DNA of 64,000 nt from Jackrogersella multiformis (GCA_902806575.1 CADCXD010000004.1:62001-126000); one strand, 5' to 3'; positions 46,800 to 62,840 are shown, counted from the first letter of the stretch. Notes: generated by a model from the sequence alone, not told the origin. Numbers and translations: made by a program.

Positions 46800-49700
46800 T
46801 AATTATTAATTATATGGTATTTTTTATTAAGGTTTTTTTAAAATATTTAAGTTTTAATTAACCTTTTTATTTATTTTAAAAAATAATTATTCGTTATTAT
46901 TACTTTATATTATTATTTAATTTAATGTAAGTTATTTTTATCGATAAAGGTTTTTTTTATAATATTTGATATAATTACGAAATAAAAATAATTTTATAAA
47001 TTTATTTATTAATTTTTTAATTATAAAAAGTTTAATTTATTATATACTTTATTTCTTTAAAGGCTTTTTAAATAAAGTATATCTTTTATATAATTTTAAA
47101 TATACCGATTTATTAACTTTAAAATTACTTTTTTAATATTTATTATTATATTATATTTTCATATTTATAATAATAAAATTAATAATTACTTCTATTTTTT
47201 TTTAATAAACATTACGAAAAGTTTTATAATTAATTATATTTAAAGGAATCTTTATAAAAGTGAATATTATATATAATTTTATTTAAAAAGATTCTTAATA
47301 TTAAAAATTTTAAATTATTAAAATTATATTATAATACCGATATTATATTAATTTATAAAATATTTAAATATTTTAAGTAATAAAATTAGATTATATATTT
47401 TACATTTTAATTTTACGTTTTTATTTAATTATTTATTTAAGGATAATAATTAATAAATATTATTAATAATATATTTATTTTTATAAAAATTAATTATTAT
47501 AATTTTAAATTAAACTTAATATTTTTATTAAAAATAACTTTAACGGATATTCTTTAATTACCGAGAATAAATACCTTTAAAATAAGTTTAACTTATTTTT
47601 TTTACGATATACTTTATATTTTTAAAGATTAATAAAGTTTTTTGATTAAATTTATATATAATAATTATTAAAGTATTAAACATTATATAATTAAATATAA
47701 TTTATATTAATTATTTTAATAAAATCGTTAATAATTTTATTATAAAACTTTATATAATAATATAAAATAATTAAAAGATTAAATTAATAAGTAATAAACT
47801 TTTATATAATTTAAATTTATTTTTATTATTTTTATAACATTATAAATAATATTTATTATTATATATATTTTTAATAAGTTTTAAACGTATAAATTCGGGA
47901 TTATAAGTTATTATTTACCATTATAATTAACGTAAAGAAAAAGCCCTTTTTTAATTTATATTTAAACCATTTAAATATATTTTCACTCGTCGTTTTTCTT
48001 TTTTTAAATATTTCGTATAAGTATTTAATTAATAATTATTATTATATTCGTTAATTATTTTATCTTTAAATACTTTATTTATATATAATTTCGTTAAAAT
48101 ATATACGAAATTATTAATTACGTTTTTTAACGTAAATTTAATCTTTTTTTATGTTTTTTAATATTTTTAAAATAAGAGGTTAATAATAATTTAAATAACG
48201 TATTTAATATTAAATTTATCTTTCTTAATATATAATAAATGTTAAAACATAATTATAATAAGTAAATTAATATTATTATTAATTCATTATTTATTTTATT
48301 AATGTTAAATATTTTTAAATTTATTTATATAATTATTCTTTTTATCGTTTCATAATTTATTAAAACCTTTATTAATTTTTTATATAATTATAATTATACT
48401 TTATTTTATTTATAAATCCATATTAAATAAGTTATTTTTAACTTAATGGTATTATACTTAATTTTAATCTTAATAAAGATCTTTAAAAAAAAGAATTTAA
48501 TTATAATTATTAGTATTACTTTTTTATTTTATAAAATATTTAAATAAAAAATCTTTACACTAAATCTTCGTTATTTTATAAAAGCTTAATCTTTTATTAA
48601 TATCAAAAGATAAAATTTAAAAAAAAACCCATTATCTTTATATATATTTTTAAATTAATTGAATTATTAAGTATTATAATTTTAATAATTACCTTTAACC
48701 TTATCTTAAAAATTATAACCTTTTCGTTATTAATTATAAAACCGAGTAATTTAATCGATTTAAATCTTAAAAATAATTTTTTTTAAAAAAAAACTAATCT
48801 TATATTAAAATATATATTAAACATAACCTTTAAATATTAAAAATATTCTTATTTTATATCGTTGAAAATAATTATATTATTAATATACGCTTTAATAAAT
48901 TAATTAAAAAACTTTAACTTTTAATTTATAAAACGTTAACTAAATAAAAGTAAATTTTTAAAACTTTAAATCCTTTAAATAAAATTACCATTATTTAATT
49001 TTTATAACGTTTCGTAATTAATAATTAATAAAAAAAAGCTAATTTATTAATAAAGTTAAAAAATCGTTTTCTTTATATTTTTATAATAATTTTCTTTTAT
49101 TATAATAATAAATATACGTGAATTAATATATATTTATTTAACGATTAAAGGTTTATAACGATTTTCCTTTTACGTTTTTTATTTATTATTTTTTATATTA
49201 TAAAATAAAAATATTTAAAAAATATAAGATATTTTATTTATTTTATTTTCTTTTAATCGTATATATTATTAAACGTTTTATTAAAAAGTTCGTAATTTTT
49301 AACTTTATACTTATCTTATTAATTATTAAAAAAATCCATAATTATCTTCTTTTTTTTAAAAAGTTTAATAATATTTTTATTTCGTTAAATATCTCATTTA
49401 TTTATTAACTTTTATAATTTACGTTTAAACTTTAGATTTATATTATAATAATATACCCTTTATTTAATAATATTTTTATTAATATTTTTAAAAGGTTAAA
49501 CTTTTAAAGTAAATGTTATTATTTTATAATTACTTTTTTTTTATCGTAAAATCTTTTATATATTTTTTAATATAATATTTTTTAATATTAATATTATATA
49601 TATTTTATTATTTAAGTTAAAATTAATAATATAATAATCGCCGTTATTTTTATTTAAGTCTTTAATTATATTTATAACTATTTATATTATATTAGTTTTT

Positions 49701-51180
49701 TTTATATAATTTAAAAATATTTTTTATTTATAATTTTTTATATATAATTTAATTATATATTTCGAGGAATTATAATTAATTTTAACGTATTATTTAAAAA
49801 TATTATATTATATATATTATCTAAAACTTTATTATAAATCGAGTAAAATTAATAATTTCTTTTTATTAAAAGTATTAAATAATCGATAAAAATTAATATT
49901 ACTTTTTTCTTTATTACCTTTTATTTTTTATTATATTTAATAAATATTTTAACTTTTAAATATAATTTTAACGTTATTTACGTTTTTAAATAATTAATTA
50001 TTACGTTATAATTATCGTAAAATTCGTTTTTTAATAATAAATTAAGTATTAAACATTTATTATATATTTATATTTTAACTTTAATTTAAATTAAAATATC
50101 TTTTTTAATATCCGATTTTATTAATATATTAATAAAAAAATACTTTTTTTTAATATTATAAAACTTTTAATATTTTTAATAACCATAAGTTTATCTTTAA
50201 ATATTTTATAATTTTTAATGAAATCTTTTAATTATTATCGGTTTATTATATAATTTAAAGCATTTAAATTTATATATATTATAAAATTAATTTCTTTTTA
50301 TTTTTAACTTTTACTTTTAAATATATATATTTCTTAAGTGAGTGATTTATTTATACGAAAGTTACGTTTATAATTCTTAAATTATTAATTAAATTATTAT
50401 GGTTTAAAATTTTATCATATTTATATATTTACGAGTTTTAAAAAAAAACAATTTACGTATTTATATTAAATAGATTTATTTTATATAAAATATTTTTTAT
50501 TTATATTTTTTATTAACGGTAAAAAATATATGTTCGGTATTTTTTTTATTTATTCGATTATCTTTAAAAACCGCGGATTTATTATTTATATTATCCGGGG
50601 ATATAAATAAAATAACTTTATTCTCGATAGTTTCGATAAAATATATAAATTTATAAAAATATATTTAAAATTTAAAAGCTTTATTATATTTTCGATATAT
50701 TTTTTATTTATATCGTTATAAGTTTTTAAATACGTTATATATAAAAATATTACTTTTAATTAAGTTTAATTTTAGGTTTTTATAATTAAAATTATTAAAG
50801 TTTAAATAAACTTTATTTTTTAAATAAGTTTTATTGTTTTTTTTTCCTTATTAAACTTATTATTATTAATACTTTTAGCCATAAAAATTAAAATAAATTT
50901 TTTTATTACTATAATAATTATATCCTCGGCTTTTATAATTTTAAAAATTATTATAACCTTTATAATTATATCGGTTACGATTATTACGTTAATTTTTATT
51001 ATTATATTTATTATAATTATTATAATAATTACGTTAATCGTAACGGTCACGTTTATTATTATATTAATTTTTATAATTTTAATAATTTTAATTATCGTAA
51101 CGACCGTTATTATTATATTTACGGTTATTATATCCATAATTACCGTATGGATTTTAACGGCGTTATAACGTTTAATATAT
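46800..51180 (-). mobile_element. diverged RIP-inactivated retroelement, copy C
   Basis: Short patches can be matched by eye with copies A and B in the same order and orientation. 47,640-47,780 resembles 34,310-34,440, and 48,590-48,840 resembles the reverse-transcriptase patch at 35,370-35,580. 50,880-51,140 resembles the repetitive gag-end patch at 37,230-37,500. Divergence is much higher than between A and B, so this is an older or different subfamily. Boundaries are approximate. Confidence 0.45.
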
Positions 51181-53736
51181 TTTATTATAAAAAATTAAAT
51201 CGTTAATCTTTTATTTACAATACGTTAACGTTTTTTAGCTTTTTATAAATAAGCCTTTAATTAATTAATTATTAAAAGATTTATTTTTAAACCGATTATT
51301 TTTTTCTTAAATATTTCGTATAATTTATTATTAAAATAAATTCCGTTAATCGTATTATATACGTAAATATATTAATATTAAAAATATTATAAATCGTGAT
51401 TATATATTAAAACAAGGATTTTATTTTAAGCGTACGATAATTATAAATAATCGTCATTATTTAATTTTCGATCCTTTTATTAATAAAGTAATTTCTTTTA
51501 AAATATCTTATATTTTTAAAGAACTTATTAATATTTATTTTATTAATTTTAAATTTATTAAATAATGTTGTTAAAGCGTAATTAAAATTAACCTTTCATA
51601 TAATTTTTTTATTAAAAAAAGTATATTTATATATTATTTTTAAGTAAATCCGCGTAATAATTTTTATAAGTATTATTTAAAAACTTTATATTAAATTTTA
51701 TTAATATTTAAAATTTTTATTATTTTAATAAAAGAATATACGTTTTATTAAATAGTTTTTTTTAATGGTGATTATTTCGGTTATTTTATATATTTTATTA
51801 TTTAAGTTAAGGTTAAAAACTTTAATATACTTTAACTTTTAATTCTATAATTAAGTTTATTTCTTTATGTTTTTTATATATTATTAAATATATTATTAAT
51901 AAGTTTTATTTAAAGACTTTTTTAATTATACGTTTTTTTATTTTATTATTATTTATTTTTATTATTTTTAAAACTTTAACGTTATCGTTTATTACTTTCG
52001 TTATTTATCTCGCCGATAATAATGTTTTTTACATTATTCGTTTTTTTAACGTTAAGTTTTATAAAATTAATAATTAATTTTTTATTTACGACTTTAATAA
52101 ATATATTAAAAATTATATATGTTATTTCGTTAAGGTTAAGGTTTAAGTTAATAATAATAATGGTTTTAATAATAATAACGGTTTATAAAAGATTAAGAAT
52201 TACCCTCGAAAAGCTTACCTTTAATAAATTATATTCGTATGTTATTATAATTAAAAAGGTTTATGAAATTATTAAATTTTTCGGATAAATTAAAGTAATT
52301 AAAAACTTTATAAATAAATATAAAGTAAAGCGTATAAAAAAAATAATGTTAATATTAATAAAATTTAAATTCCTTAAGTTTTACGTTTATAAAGATTTAT
52401 AAGTAATTTTAAATGTGTCGTTTATATTATTTTTAATATTATTTATATTATAATAATTTACGTATTTTAATTTTTATATTTTATTTTATTATATAATTTA
52501 TTTAATGTAAGTATAGATTTAAATAAGTTTTATAAGAATTTAAATAAATTTAGTTTTAAGCGTAATATTTTTCGTATAAGTTTTGCTTTTTTTTTTACAT
52601 TAATTATTAAAGTAACTTTATTATAAAAAAGTTTATTAAAACGTTTAACGGTTTCATTAATCGAGGTTTTAATAAAACTAATAAATATTACGACGGTATT
52701 TTTTAAATAAGTAACTTAATTAAAATTAAAAGTTTTACCTTAATAATTAAATTAATAATTTAATCGATAATAAGTAAAAAGAATTCTTTTTAATAAAATT
52801 ATAATCGTTATTATTATCGATAGCTCCGGATTTATTAATAATAACGCCTTTAATAAAATATCTTAAACTTTAAAAAGGTTTAGCTTTTTTTAAACGGGTA
52901 AATCCGAGAAATATATAAAAGAAAAATTAAAATAAATTACGAGAAAATATAAAAACTTTAAATATAATTTTATTAATAATATTTTATAAATTAATTTTAA
53001 TATTTTTTTGCTTAAGTTATTTATTATTATTATTATTATTACGTAATCCGTAAAAGTTATAATATAATTAACGGTAATAATATCGTTTAATTCCGAGAAA
53101 TTTACGATTATATTTACATTTTTAAAATCGTTAAAAAACCTTATTATTTATTTATAAGCTTAAAAAAACTTCCAATGGTTAATAATTTATTTAAAATTAT
53201 ATGTTAGTTTTTTTATTTTATTTAAATTTTAAGTCTTTTTTATAATTCTTTATATAAATATCGTTATAATATTTATTATTAATTTTATCGGTTTTAATAT
53301 TATTATAAAATTCTTTACCTTTTTTATTTATAATTGTAAAAGTTTCTAGATTTTTTTTAAATAAAAATATCTTAATAAATATTTTAATACTTAAAGATAA
53401 TTTTCTTTATTATTTATATATTAAAAATAAAAGTGATTATATAAAACAATTAAAACCGTTTTATTTTTAAAAGGTAAAGTTATTAATTATTAAATAAGTT
53501 TATAAAATTATAATAGCTTAATTATTTTAAGTTTAAGTTTTATAACCATAAAAAAGCTTTAATTAATATCTTTTAAAGTTATATAATAAATAGCTTTTTT
53601 TAATATAAGTTATAACTTTATTAACTTTATTAACGAGGTTATTATATAATTATAACGAAGCTTAATATTTATCAATTAATTTAACGATAAAGTATAAATC
53701 GTTACGATATAACGAAAACAAAATATTATTATTTAT

Positions 53737-53885
53737 TATATATTAATAAGTTAAAATAAAAGTTTTAAAATAATTATTTTATTAAAAATAAAAATAAAAA
53801 TAAAATTAATATCGCGAAATAAAATTAATAAATATAAAACATAAACCATATAATTATCATTTTTTATAATTTTATTAATTTATTT
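53737..53885 (-). repeat. RIP-mutated copy of the 37,835-37,990 LTR-like island
   Basis: Aligns with the island in the same orientation, with one gap of about 15 bases. Nearly all differences are C-to-T or G-to-A relative to the island (for example TTAGTAGG to TTAATAAG and AAAGGTCTTAG to AAAAGTTTTAA). This marks the island as the less-mutated form. Confidence 0.6.
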
Positions 53886-53899
53886 AATCTTTTTTAAAG

Positions 53900-56800
53900 C
53901 TTTTATAAAAAGCTTTTATTTAAAAGAATTAATTAATTTAATTTTTAATTATTTTTAATATTTTTAACTTACTTTTACCTTTTCTTTAACGTGTTTTTAA
54001 CTTAAATTCGCCCCACTTTTAATAATAAGTCGATTTTTTTAATTAAATATACCGCTCTTAATTTAATAAAATATAAATTTACTTTTTTTAAAAAATTTAA
54101 CTTAAAAAAATAAATTTTAATTTTATATTTTTTCTTAAATATTATTAACGTTATAAATTTAAAAATATATATTTTATTAATTAAAATTAATTTTATATAA
54201 AGTTTTTTTTAATTTATCTAGCTATAAATAAATATAAAGTCGTTTATTAAAATTAAAAAATAAAATATTATTATAAAAAAAAGAATTTTAAAATTACTTA
54301 ATATTAAAATAAATCGTAAAAAAAACATAAAATAACGAAAATTTAATCGGTTACGTTATCGGTAAATATATTTTCGAATAAATAAATAATTTTATATAAA
54401 AAAATAAACTTATTATTTAATTAATAAAATTATAATTTTTAATATTTAAAAAAACCTTATAACTTTTATTAAAAACGCCTCGTAAAATATTTCGACCTTT
54501 TAATTAATTAACAATTAATAAATATATTATATTTAATCGAGTATAATTAATTTCTTAAAATTATTAATAAAAATAAAATTACTTTTTTAAAAAACTTTAT
54601 TAAAAAACGATAATAATAAAAAATAATAAAAAGAAATTATTAATTAATTTCCCTCGAAATAATTAAAACCTTTTATCGTTATCGATATCGTTAAATATCG
54701 TATAAAACCTTATAAAAAACCGATCGATTAATTTAAAAACTTAAAAATTAAAAAAATATTTCGTGTTAATTTTTTTATTATAACGTTAATAAATAATAAT
54801 AAAATCTTTATTATACTCGTTTAATTAAATAAAAACCCGAGTTAATTTTAATAAAATATATTAATTAAATTTTAACGTTTAAATCGTTAATTATATATTA
54901 AAAATAAATAAATAAACGTTTAAAAATAAACCTTATAAAATCTCTTATAAAAAACGGAGAAAAATATAAAAAAAAGTATTAATAAATTTTCGATTAATAA
55001 AAAAGCATAAATTTTTATATTTTAAAACGATTTATTTTAAATAAAAAAAACGTTAAACGTAATCTTTTTAAAAATTAATAACCTTTAAGTTTATTTTCGT
55101 TTTTATTTTTACTTTACGATACGAATTAAACTATAAAGTAATAAAAAATTCATTATAAAAATATTTAATATCGGTATTAAAGCTTTAATTATAATATATT
55201 TTTATATAAAATAATATTACTTATTTATATATTAATTAATTTTAACGTGAAATAAATTTAAATTAAATAATTAAATTAAATATATAAAAGTAATTAAAAG
55301 TTTATATAATTTATTTATTATAATTTACTTTTTTCGTTATATATTATTAAATTTTAACTTTATCTTTTAAAGTTATTTTACGTTTTATTTTAAAAACAAT
55401 AATATAATTATAACGATTATAAATTTTAACTTAACGTAAATCGAAATACTTTTAACTTTTATAACGAAAATTAAACGTATTATCGAAAAGTTTATTTAAT
55501 TTTAATAAATGCCGGAAAATTAATAATAATAAAAAGCTTAATTAACTCGATTTAAATTATCGACTTTTCTTTCGAGAAATTTACGTAAACATATATTATA
55601 TATACTTACTTAATAAAGAAAAAATTAAAGAAATAAGCCTCGATAATTCGAACTTTAATAATTTTTTAAACGTTAACCTTTACTTTTTTTAACTCGATTA
55701 AAATAAAAAGATAATTACTTTTTTAATAAATAAATAATTTTTAAAATCCATAAAAAAAGTGTTAAACAAATCTTTTAAAAAAGTTAAAAAAGAAAGAAAT
55801 AAAGTTATATAAAAAATTTAAAAATCATTTAATTAAAGCTTTAATATTAAAGTTAATATAATATATAAATTAAAAGTAAATAAAATTAACTTCATTAACG
55901 ACGTTTTATTTAATAATTTAACGCTTTTTAAATCATTAAATTAAAAAAACCCATTTTAATTAAAACATAAAAAAACGTTAAACCTTTTAATTAATTAAAA
56001 ACCGATAACTTTTAAATTTATTGAAGAATTTAAAGGCTTTAAATTTACCTTTAAACGTCTTTAAATTATTAAAGATAACTTAAAGAAAATAAAACTTATT
56101 AATTAAAAAAAAAAAACGTTTAAAATATAATATTTAAAAAAAATCATAAGCATTATTAAAAGGTTTAATTTATTATTAAAAATAAAATAAAAAATTACGC
56201 TTAATTAACTCGGTTATTAAATTAAACGTAAAAATAATTTAAAACGTTTTATTTTTAAATAATTATAACTTTTTTATTAAATCCTTTATTATATATATAA
56301 TTTTTATTTTATATTAATTTTTTTTAAGTTATAATTAACTTCGTTTATTAATTTTTAATAAAAATTTAACGATATTTATAACTTTAATTAAACTTATATA
56401 AATAATAACCTTTTTATAAAATATAATAAATTCGATAATATATTTTTTAAAAGTTATAATTAAATTATTATATAATTTAACTTTTAAAATATATAAACTT
56501 TTTTCGATATAATAACGAAAAAATTTACCTTTAAATTTACCGATTTATACTCGAATATATTAAAAATATAACCCTTATATTACTTAATTTTAAATTAAAC
56601 GAAATTATTATAAATATCGAAAAGTTTATATTTTATAAAGTAATAAAAAGAATTATAAAATATATTTATCATATAAATAATTAAAAACTTAATATTACTT
56701 ATATATAAAAAGTTTTTAAATAAAAAAAATATAAAACCGATAATAAAATCCTATCGTTTTTAAGTTTAACGATGTATTTTCGCATTTAAATAAAATATTA

Positions 56801-59800
56801 TTTAATAATCGTTTTATTTTTGATTACTTTATTTAAATAAAACTTATAATAAAATTATAAAAACTTTATAATAAACGTTAATATAAACCCTTTATTTAAT
56901 TATCTTTAATTATATTAAAAATAAATCTTTTAAAATAAGAATAAAATAACGTTTTAAAATAATTTAACTTTAATAATGTTTTTAAACCGGCACGTTACGA
57001 ATTAAATATTTAAAAAAAAGCCAAATGTAATTATAACATTATAAAATTAAAATATTTAATAATTATAAAATCTTTAAAACGTTTAAAAATTTACTTTTAC
57101 GACACGTATTCTTTTTTAAAATAAACGTTAAAATGTTAATCTTTTAATTAAACGATAATTTTTTAACTTATTAAACGTTATTTTAATAAAATAAATTACT
57201 TATATTAAAAGGTTCGATTTTAAAATTAAATATATTAAAAACATTAAAATTTTAATAATTAACGTTTTATTAAAAAAGTTTAATAAATCGTTTAATTAGG
57301 AAAATAATAAATAAAAAAACGATTTAAATAAATTTATCGATATTTAATTAAATTTTATATCGATAAATTACCTTAAATAAAACACTTTATAATTATAAAA
57401 ATAATATAATTATGCTTTATTTATACTTACTTAAATATCTCTTAAATAACCGTATTTAATTTTATAAAACCACGCTTTATAATATTATTACCTTTTAAAA
57501 AATAAAGCTTTAAATCTTAAAATATCGCCTCGTATTTAATTACCTTAATAATATTAAAAAGATTATAAAAAAATTAATTAATAAAAGGACATTATATAAA
57601 AAAAAATTAAAACCTTTTATTTTTTAATATTTAACGAAATCTTTTAAAAAAAAGCCATAAATCGATACGGGATTTATAAAATAATCGATTAAAATAATTT
57701 TAAATGGAAAATCATTAAAAAGCTTTACGTTAATTATAAATATAAAAGGATCGACGCAGTTTTTCGTTAAATTTTAAAATTTTACTATTAAAAAAATACC
57801 TACGAAATAATAATAAAAATATTAAAAACTTATCCGAATTATTAAAAAACCGATACGAAAAAATATTATAATAAAAACTTTTATATAAACCTTAAAAACG
57901 TTATATTTTATTAAATTATAAACGTTTAATATATATTTAATAATTATAAATTTAAGATTATTTTAAAAGTAAAAAAAAAGCTTTTTAATTATCGTCGTAA
58001 AAAATTTTAACGATAAAATCTTTTATTAATATAACGTACCTTTAAAAATAAAAGTTAATAAAAAACTTAAATTTAAAAGAAAAATCGTTATAACTTATTT
58101 TGAAGCCGGTATTAAAAAATACGTAAAATTTACATAAAATTTATAATCGTAAAATTAAATTAAAATTTATAAAAACTTATAATAATATTAAAAAAATTAA
58201 TTAAATTACCGTAAAATAAAATAACTTAACTTTATATAAAATAATGTATAACCGAAAGCTTTTATTATTAATCGAAACGATAATTTTAACATAATAAATT
58301 AATAATAAAATTAACCTTTTAAACGTTTATATAAAGGTTTTAAAACGCCTTAAAATTAATATTAAAAAATTATTAATATAATAAATCGATAAAAAGTAAA
58401 AACTGTTAAAAAAATAATAAATAAAACGTTTATTTTATTAATAAAAAACGATTTAATATTTATATATAATATACCGCGTTATATCGATATATTTTAAAAA
58501 GTTAAACTTTAATATAATTAATTTAAGCCGTATTTAATTAAGAAAATATATATAACTTTTAAATATATTTTAAAAAAACTAAAAAAATAATTATTATAAA
58601 ACATTTAATTAAAAAGTAAATTAAAGTTATTCGTTTAAAATAAAACGGAGTATTAAATATTTAAAAACTGTAAAAAAATAATTAAATTATTATTAAAATC
58701 TTTAATTAACCCGATTAAAACGATAAAAATAACGACGAACCAATCGAAAAGAATTATAAAATAAATATTAAAATCCTTATTTTAATAAATAAATTAAATA
58801 AATATAAAAATTAAAAAAAGGTAATTTTAAAAAATAATAAAGATTTTTAATAACCTTAAGTCCGATCGAATTATTATAATTTATAAAAACGATAAAAAAT
58901 TAACGTAAATATTAAAATTTCCTTTATTTTTATATATTTCGAAATATAAATTTATTTTATTATTACGGATTTTTTTTATAATTAAATTATATAACGTTAT
59001 TATATTTTTAATTTTCTTATTTTAAAACTTATTTACTCGAGAATTAATTAAATTATTTCGTTAATAAAATTAACGTTTTAAAATTAATTAATAACCGAAA
59101 AATAATTATATTTTAATATATTTATTAATATTTAAAAATTTAAAATTTTTTTATAATTATAATAAAGGACTTTATTAAAATAATTATATGTTTAAATTAT
59201 TAAACTTTTTACGTGTTAATAATATTTTATTAATTAAACCGTTTTATTAAAGCTTAATATATAAAAATTAAAATTTAATTAACTTATAATTATAAATATA
59301 TAAAGATTAATTTAATTATAATTTAAATAATATTTAAAACTTTTTTAATTCGATTTTTTAATAAACGTAATAATTTATAATAATATCGCCGAAAAAACTT
59401 ATAATTATATATCGTATTAATTACTTTTATTAATTAAAACTTTATTATATATTTTTTAATATATTAAAATTATTTCGTTTTATTTTATCGCATTTTTTTA
59501 AGTTTATAACGTTTTAATATTTTAAGATTTATTACCCGGAATAATTATAATAAGCTTTAATAAAAATTAAAAATTAAAAACTTAATTAACGTCGAAATTA
59601 TTTATATTATTACTTATTTTTTTATCGAAATCCTTATTATTTTCCTTAATAATAAATGTAATAAAAAGAATTATAATAATAAGTTATAATATAATATTTT
59701 ATATGAAAACATTAATAATCGTAACCGTTAAAATAATCGATAAATCCGTTTTAAAATTATTATTTATAAAGGAATTTACACCTTAAAAAATAATTCATTT

Positions 59801-60290
59801 TATTATAATAATTAAGCCGTTTATTACTTTTAAAATCGATTTAAAAATACCGGCATTAATTATAAAATTAATCCATAAAAGAAATATTTAATAAAAAATA
59901 AATAAAAATTTAAGAAAAAGCTAAATTATAAAGTTAAATAAAAAAAGAACCTTTTTTTTTACGATTAAAAAAAAGTAAATAATATAATACGTATAATTAT
60001 TATTAATTTATATTATATTTCCTTTAATAAAAGTAAAAAATTACTTATTTCATTAAGTTATTTATTAATTATAATAAAAGTATTTACCCTTTTTTTAATA
60101 ATTTAAATAAATAATAATTATTTTTTAATTTTATCTTTTTCGAACTTTTTTTTTATAACTTTATAAATTTTTTTAATTATATTATATATAATTACGTTAT
60201 ATTTTATTAATATAATTATTACTTTTATTATAATATTAAAAAATATAATAAATATATATTTAAATTAAATTAAACTTTAACCGATATTTA
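53900..60290. other. AT-rich segment of unassigned repeats
   Basis: Strongly RIP-mutated. From about 54,900 to 58,900 the plus strand is noticeably A-rich, in contrast to the T-rich copies A to C, which would fit an element in the opposite orientation. I could not recognise any protein motif, so its identity is open. Confidence 0.4.
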
Positions 60291-60292
60291 TA

Positions 60293-60403
60293 AAAAAATA
60301 ACGGTTATATTATACGTGGGTAATTAATTAAATAACCGGATAAACTTTTTTACGTTAAACCGTAAGTTCGAATTAATTAAAATAAACTTTTAAAACTTTA
60401 ATA
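60293..60403 (+). repeat. conserved 111-bp repeat, right copy
   Basis: Same-orientation partner of 32833-32943. It keeps GTGGG where the left copy has GTAAG, consistent with G-to-A mutation in the left copy. It also shows CTTTTTTAC where the left copy has TTTTCCCAC, so each copy carries its own transitions. Confidence 0.7.
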
Positions 60404-62529
60404 TTTTTATTTTTTTATTAAGTTTTTAAATTAATTTCTTTTTATTAATAATTATATACTTTTTTAAGCGATTTTAATAATATATATTATATTATATTAA
60501 GCTTTTTATTTATTTAATAAATTAAAATTAAAAAGGTATTTTTACCGAAAGCTTTACGATTCGTATTTTTTTTAAATTAATTATTTAATTATATATACTT
60601 TAAAATATACCTTTAAATTAATCACTTTTTAACCCTTTATTTTAACTTTTTATTTTTTAATTACTTAATAAATTTATAACTTTATGGTTTAATTTTACGC
60701 GTTTCGAGTATATTATAAACTTTTTTACCGTTTTTTATTTTTAATGTTTTACCGGCGACGTTTATTAATAACTTTAAAATAAATCGAATTAATATTTTTA
60801 AACCCGTTTTCATTAAATATCTTTAATTTTTAATTAAATACACCGTATAATTTATACTTATGTTTTAATTATATAATTACATTTAACCGTTAAAGTTATA
60901 CTTGTTTTTTTAAGCCGTAAGTTATATTTATTATATTTACCATATTTTTAAGTTACACTTACTTTTTAAACTTTATATAACTTAAAATAAACTTTAATAT
61001 ACCTTTTTATAATTATTTAAACGCGTTATAATTAAATAAATTAATTTAAAAGAATTTATTATATCGTAATTATCGGTAATTATTATAAAAAATACCTTTT
61101 TTTACCACTTTTTAATTAAAGTAATAATAAAAATTAAAAAAAGCATATTAATTTCGATTAAAAAGATTAAAAAATAAATATTAATTTAAATTTAATCGAA
61201 ACCTTTTTTTATTATTATTAAAAGGACTATATAACGTTATTTCCGATCGTAATTATATAAAAATTAATAATTTATAACTTTCTTATCGAGATTTTATTTA
61301 AAAAAATATTTGTTAATTATTAAAATACGTTAATATTAAATTATTTAATTATATTTTATATAAAAAAACCGAAAAGTTATAATATTTAATTTTCACATTT
61401 TATATTTATTTAAATAATTAAACGTATAAAAATAATAAAATATTAATATTTTATTAAATTTTAATAATATATAATATAAATAATAAATAAATATATTTAA
61501 TTAATACGTTATTTAATAATAATAATAATTAAATAACTTATATAATTTATTAAATAATAAAAGTTTAAATAAATTATAAATTAAATAATAACTTTAATAA
61601 TAACGATTTACGTTTTATTTATTTATTAAGCTTTAAATAAAAAGACGGTTAAATTTACGGCCACTTAATAACGTTTCTTACGTATTTAATCTTTCGAAAA
61701 CCCGTAATTTTAAAAAGTTATTTTATTAATAAAATCCTTTAATCGACTTTAAAAAACTTTTTTAAAATTATATCGATATATATAAATATTATTATAAACC
61801 CGCTTAATTTTAATTATATAATTCCCGTAATTATTAAAAAAACGCCTCGATTAATACTTATATAAATTAATTATTTTAACGTAATAATTATTTTAAATTC
61901 CGAAAATAACGTTAATTATAATAATTATTTAATTACTTATAACGTTAATTTAATTAATCTCGATTTTATTAATCTCGATTTAATCGATTTTAACTTTATT
62001 AACTTTAATTTTATTAATAACCTTTTTAAATTATTTAATAAAAATTTTATTAATTAAAATAACCGATTAAAACTTATAATATTATAAAAACTTAATCGAT
62101 TTAACCGTAAAATATTACCTTAAATTAAATAATTATAAAATTAATTACTTTTTATATATAAAATAAAAATAATTAAAACGTTATAAATCTTTAACTTTAA
62201 TTTACTTTTTTTATCGGTTAAAAAGGATAAAAAATATAATATAAAAATAAACCGTATTAAAATATAACTTACTTTAAAATCATTTAATTTTATTAAAATT
62301 AAAAAAAGATTAATAAATAAATTAAATTTTTTAAAAAACGTTATAATTTAAATTAACCTTTTTAAATTTTAATTAAAAAATAAGAAAAATTATACGATTT
62401 TACACGTTTATTTATTAAAAATAATTAACGTAAACGCGAAAAAAGTAAACCGAAATAAAAAATATAAAAATAAATTAAACGGAATTAAACTTATAAAGAA
62501 TTACTTTATAAAAATAATTAACTTATAAT

Positions 62530-62840
62530 AAATAATTACGTAACTTTTTTATATAAAAACTTAATTTCTCGATTAACTTTTTTTAACTTTAATTATTAAC
62601 GGTTTATAATTATTTTTAACATTTAATTTTACATTACTTTTTTAACATTTATTTATATTAATTATATTACTTTTTTATTAATCGTTATTAATTTATATTT
62701 TTCGAACCGAAAAAAGCGTAACCGTTTAAATTTTATAAAAATTTAAATAATTATTTTTACTTTTTAAAAACTTCTCGCTTTAATTTAATAATAATAACGA
62801 TAAATTTATCGTACGAAATAAACCGGTTTTTAAAACTCGC
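62530..62840 (+). mobile_element. RIP-mutated copy of the LTR-like unit and primer-binding site
   Basis: Aligns with 31,075-31,385 at an offset of about 31,454. The hairpin of the left copy appears as TTAAATTT/AAATTTAA with loop TATAA at 62726-62746. The AAGCGTAACCG segment before it is identical in both copies. Differences are almost all C-to-T or G-to-A. The primer-binding-site counterpart follows from about 62,789. Confidence 0.65.

Noticed and set aside
33894..52288. Ile/Asn/Lys-rich frames in the AT-rich block (33894-34094, 43630-43959, 50820-51137, 52022-52288)
   Set aside because: Chance frames in very AT-rich RIP-mutated DNA; their low-complexity composition follows from the base bias. 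Only the two reverse-transcriptase-like fragments show motif spacing.
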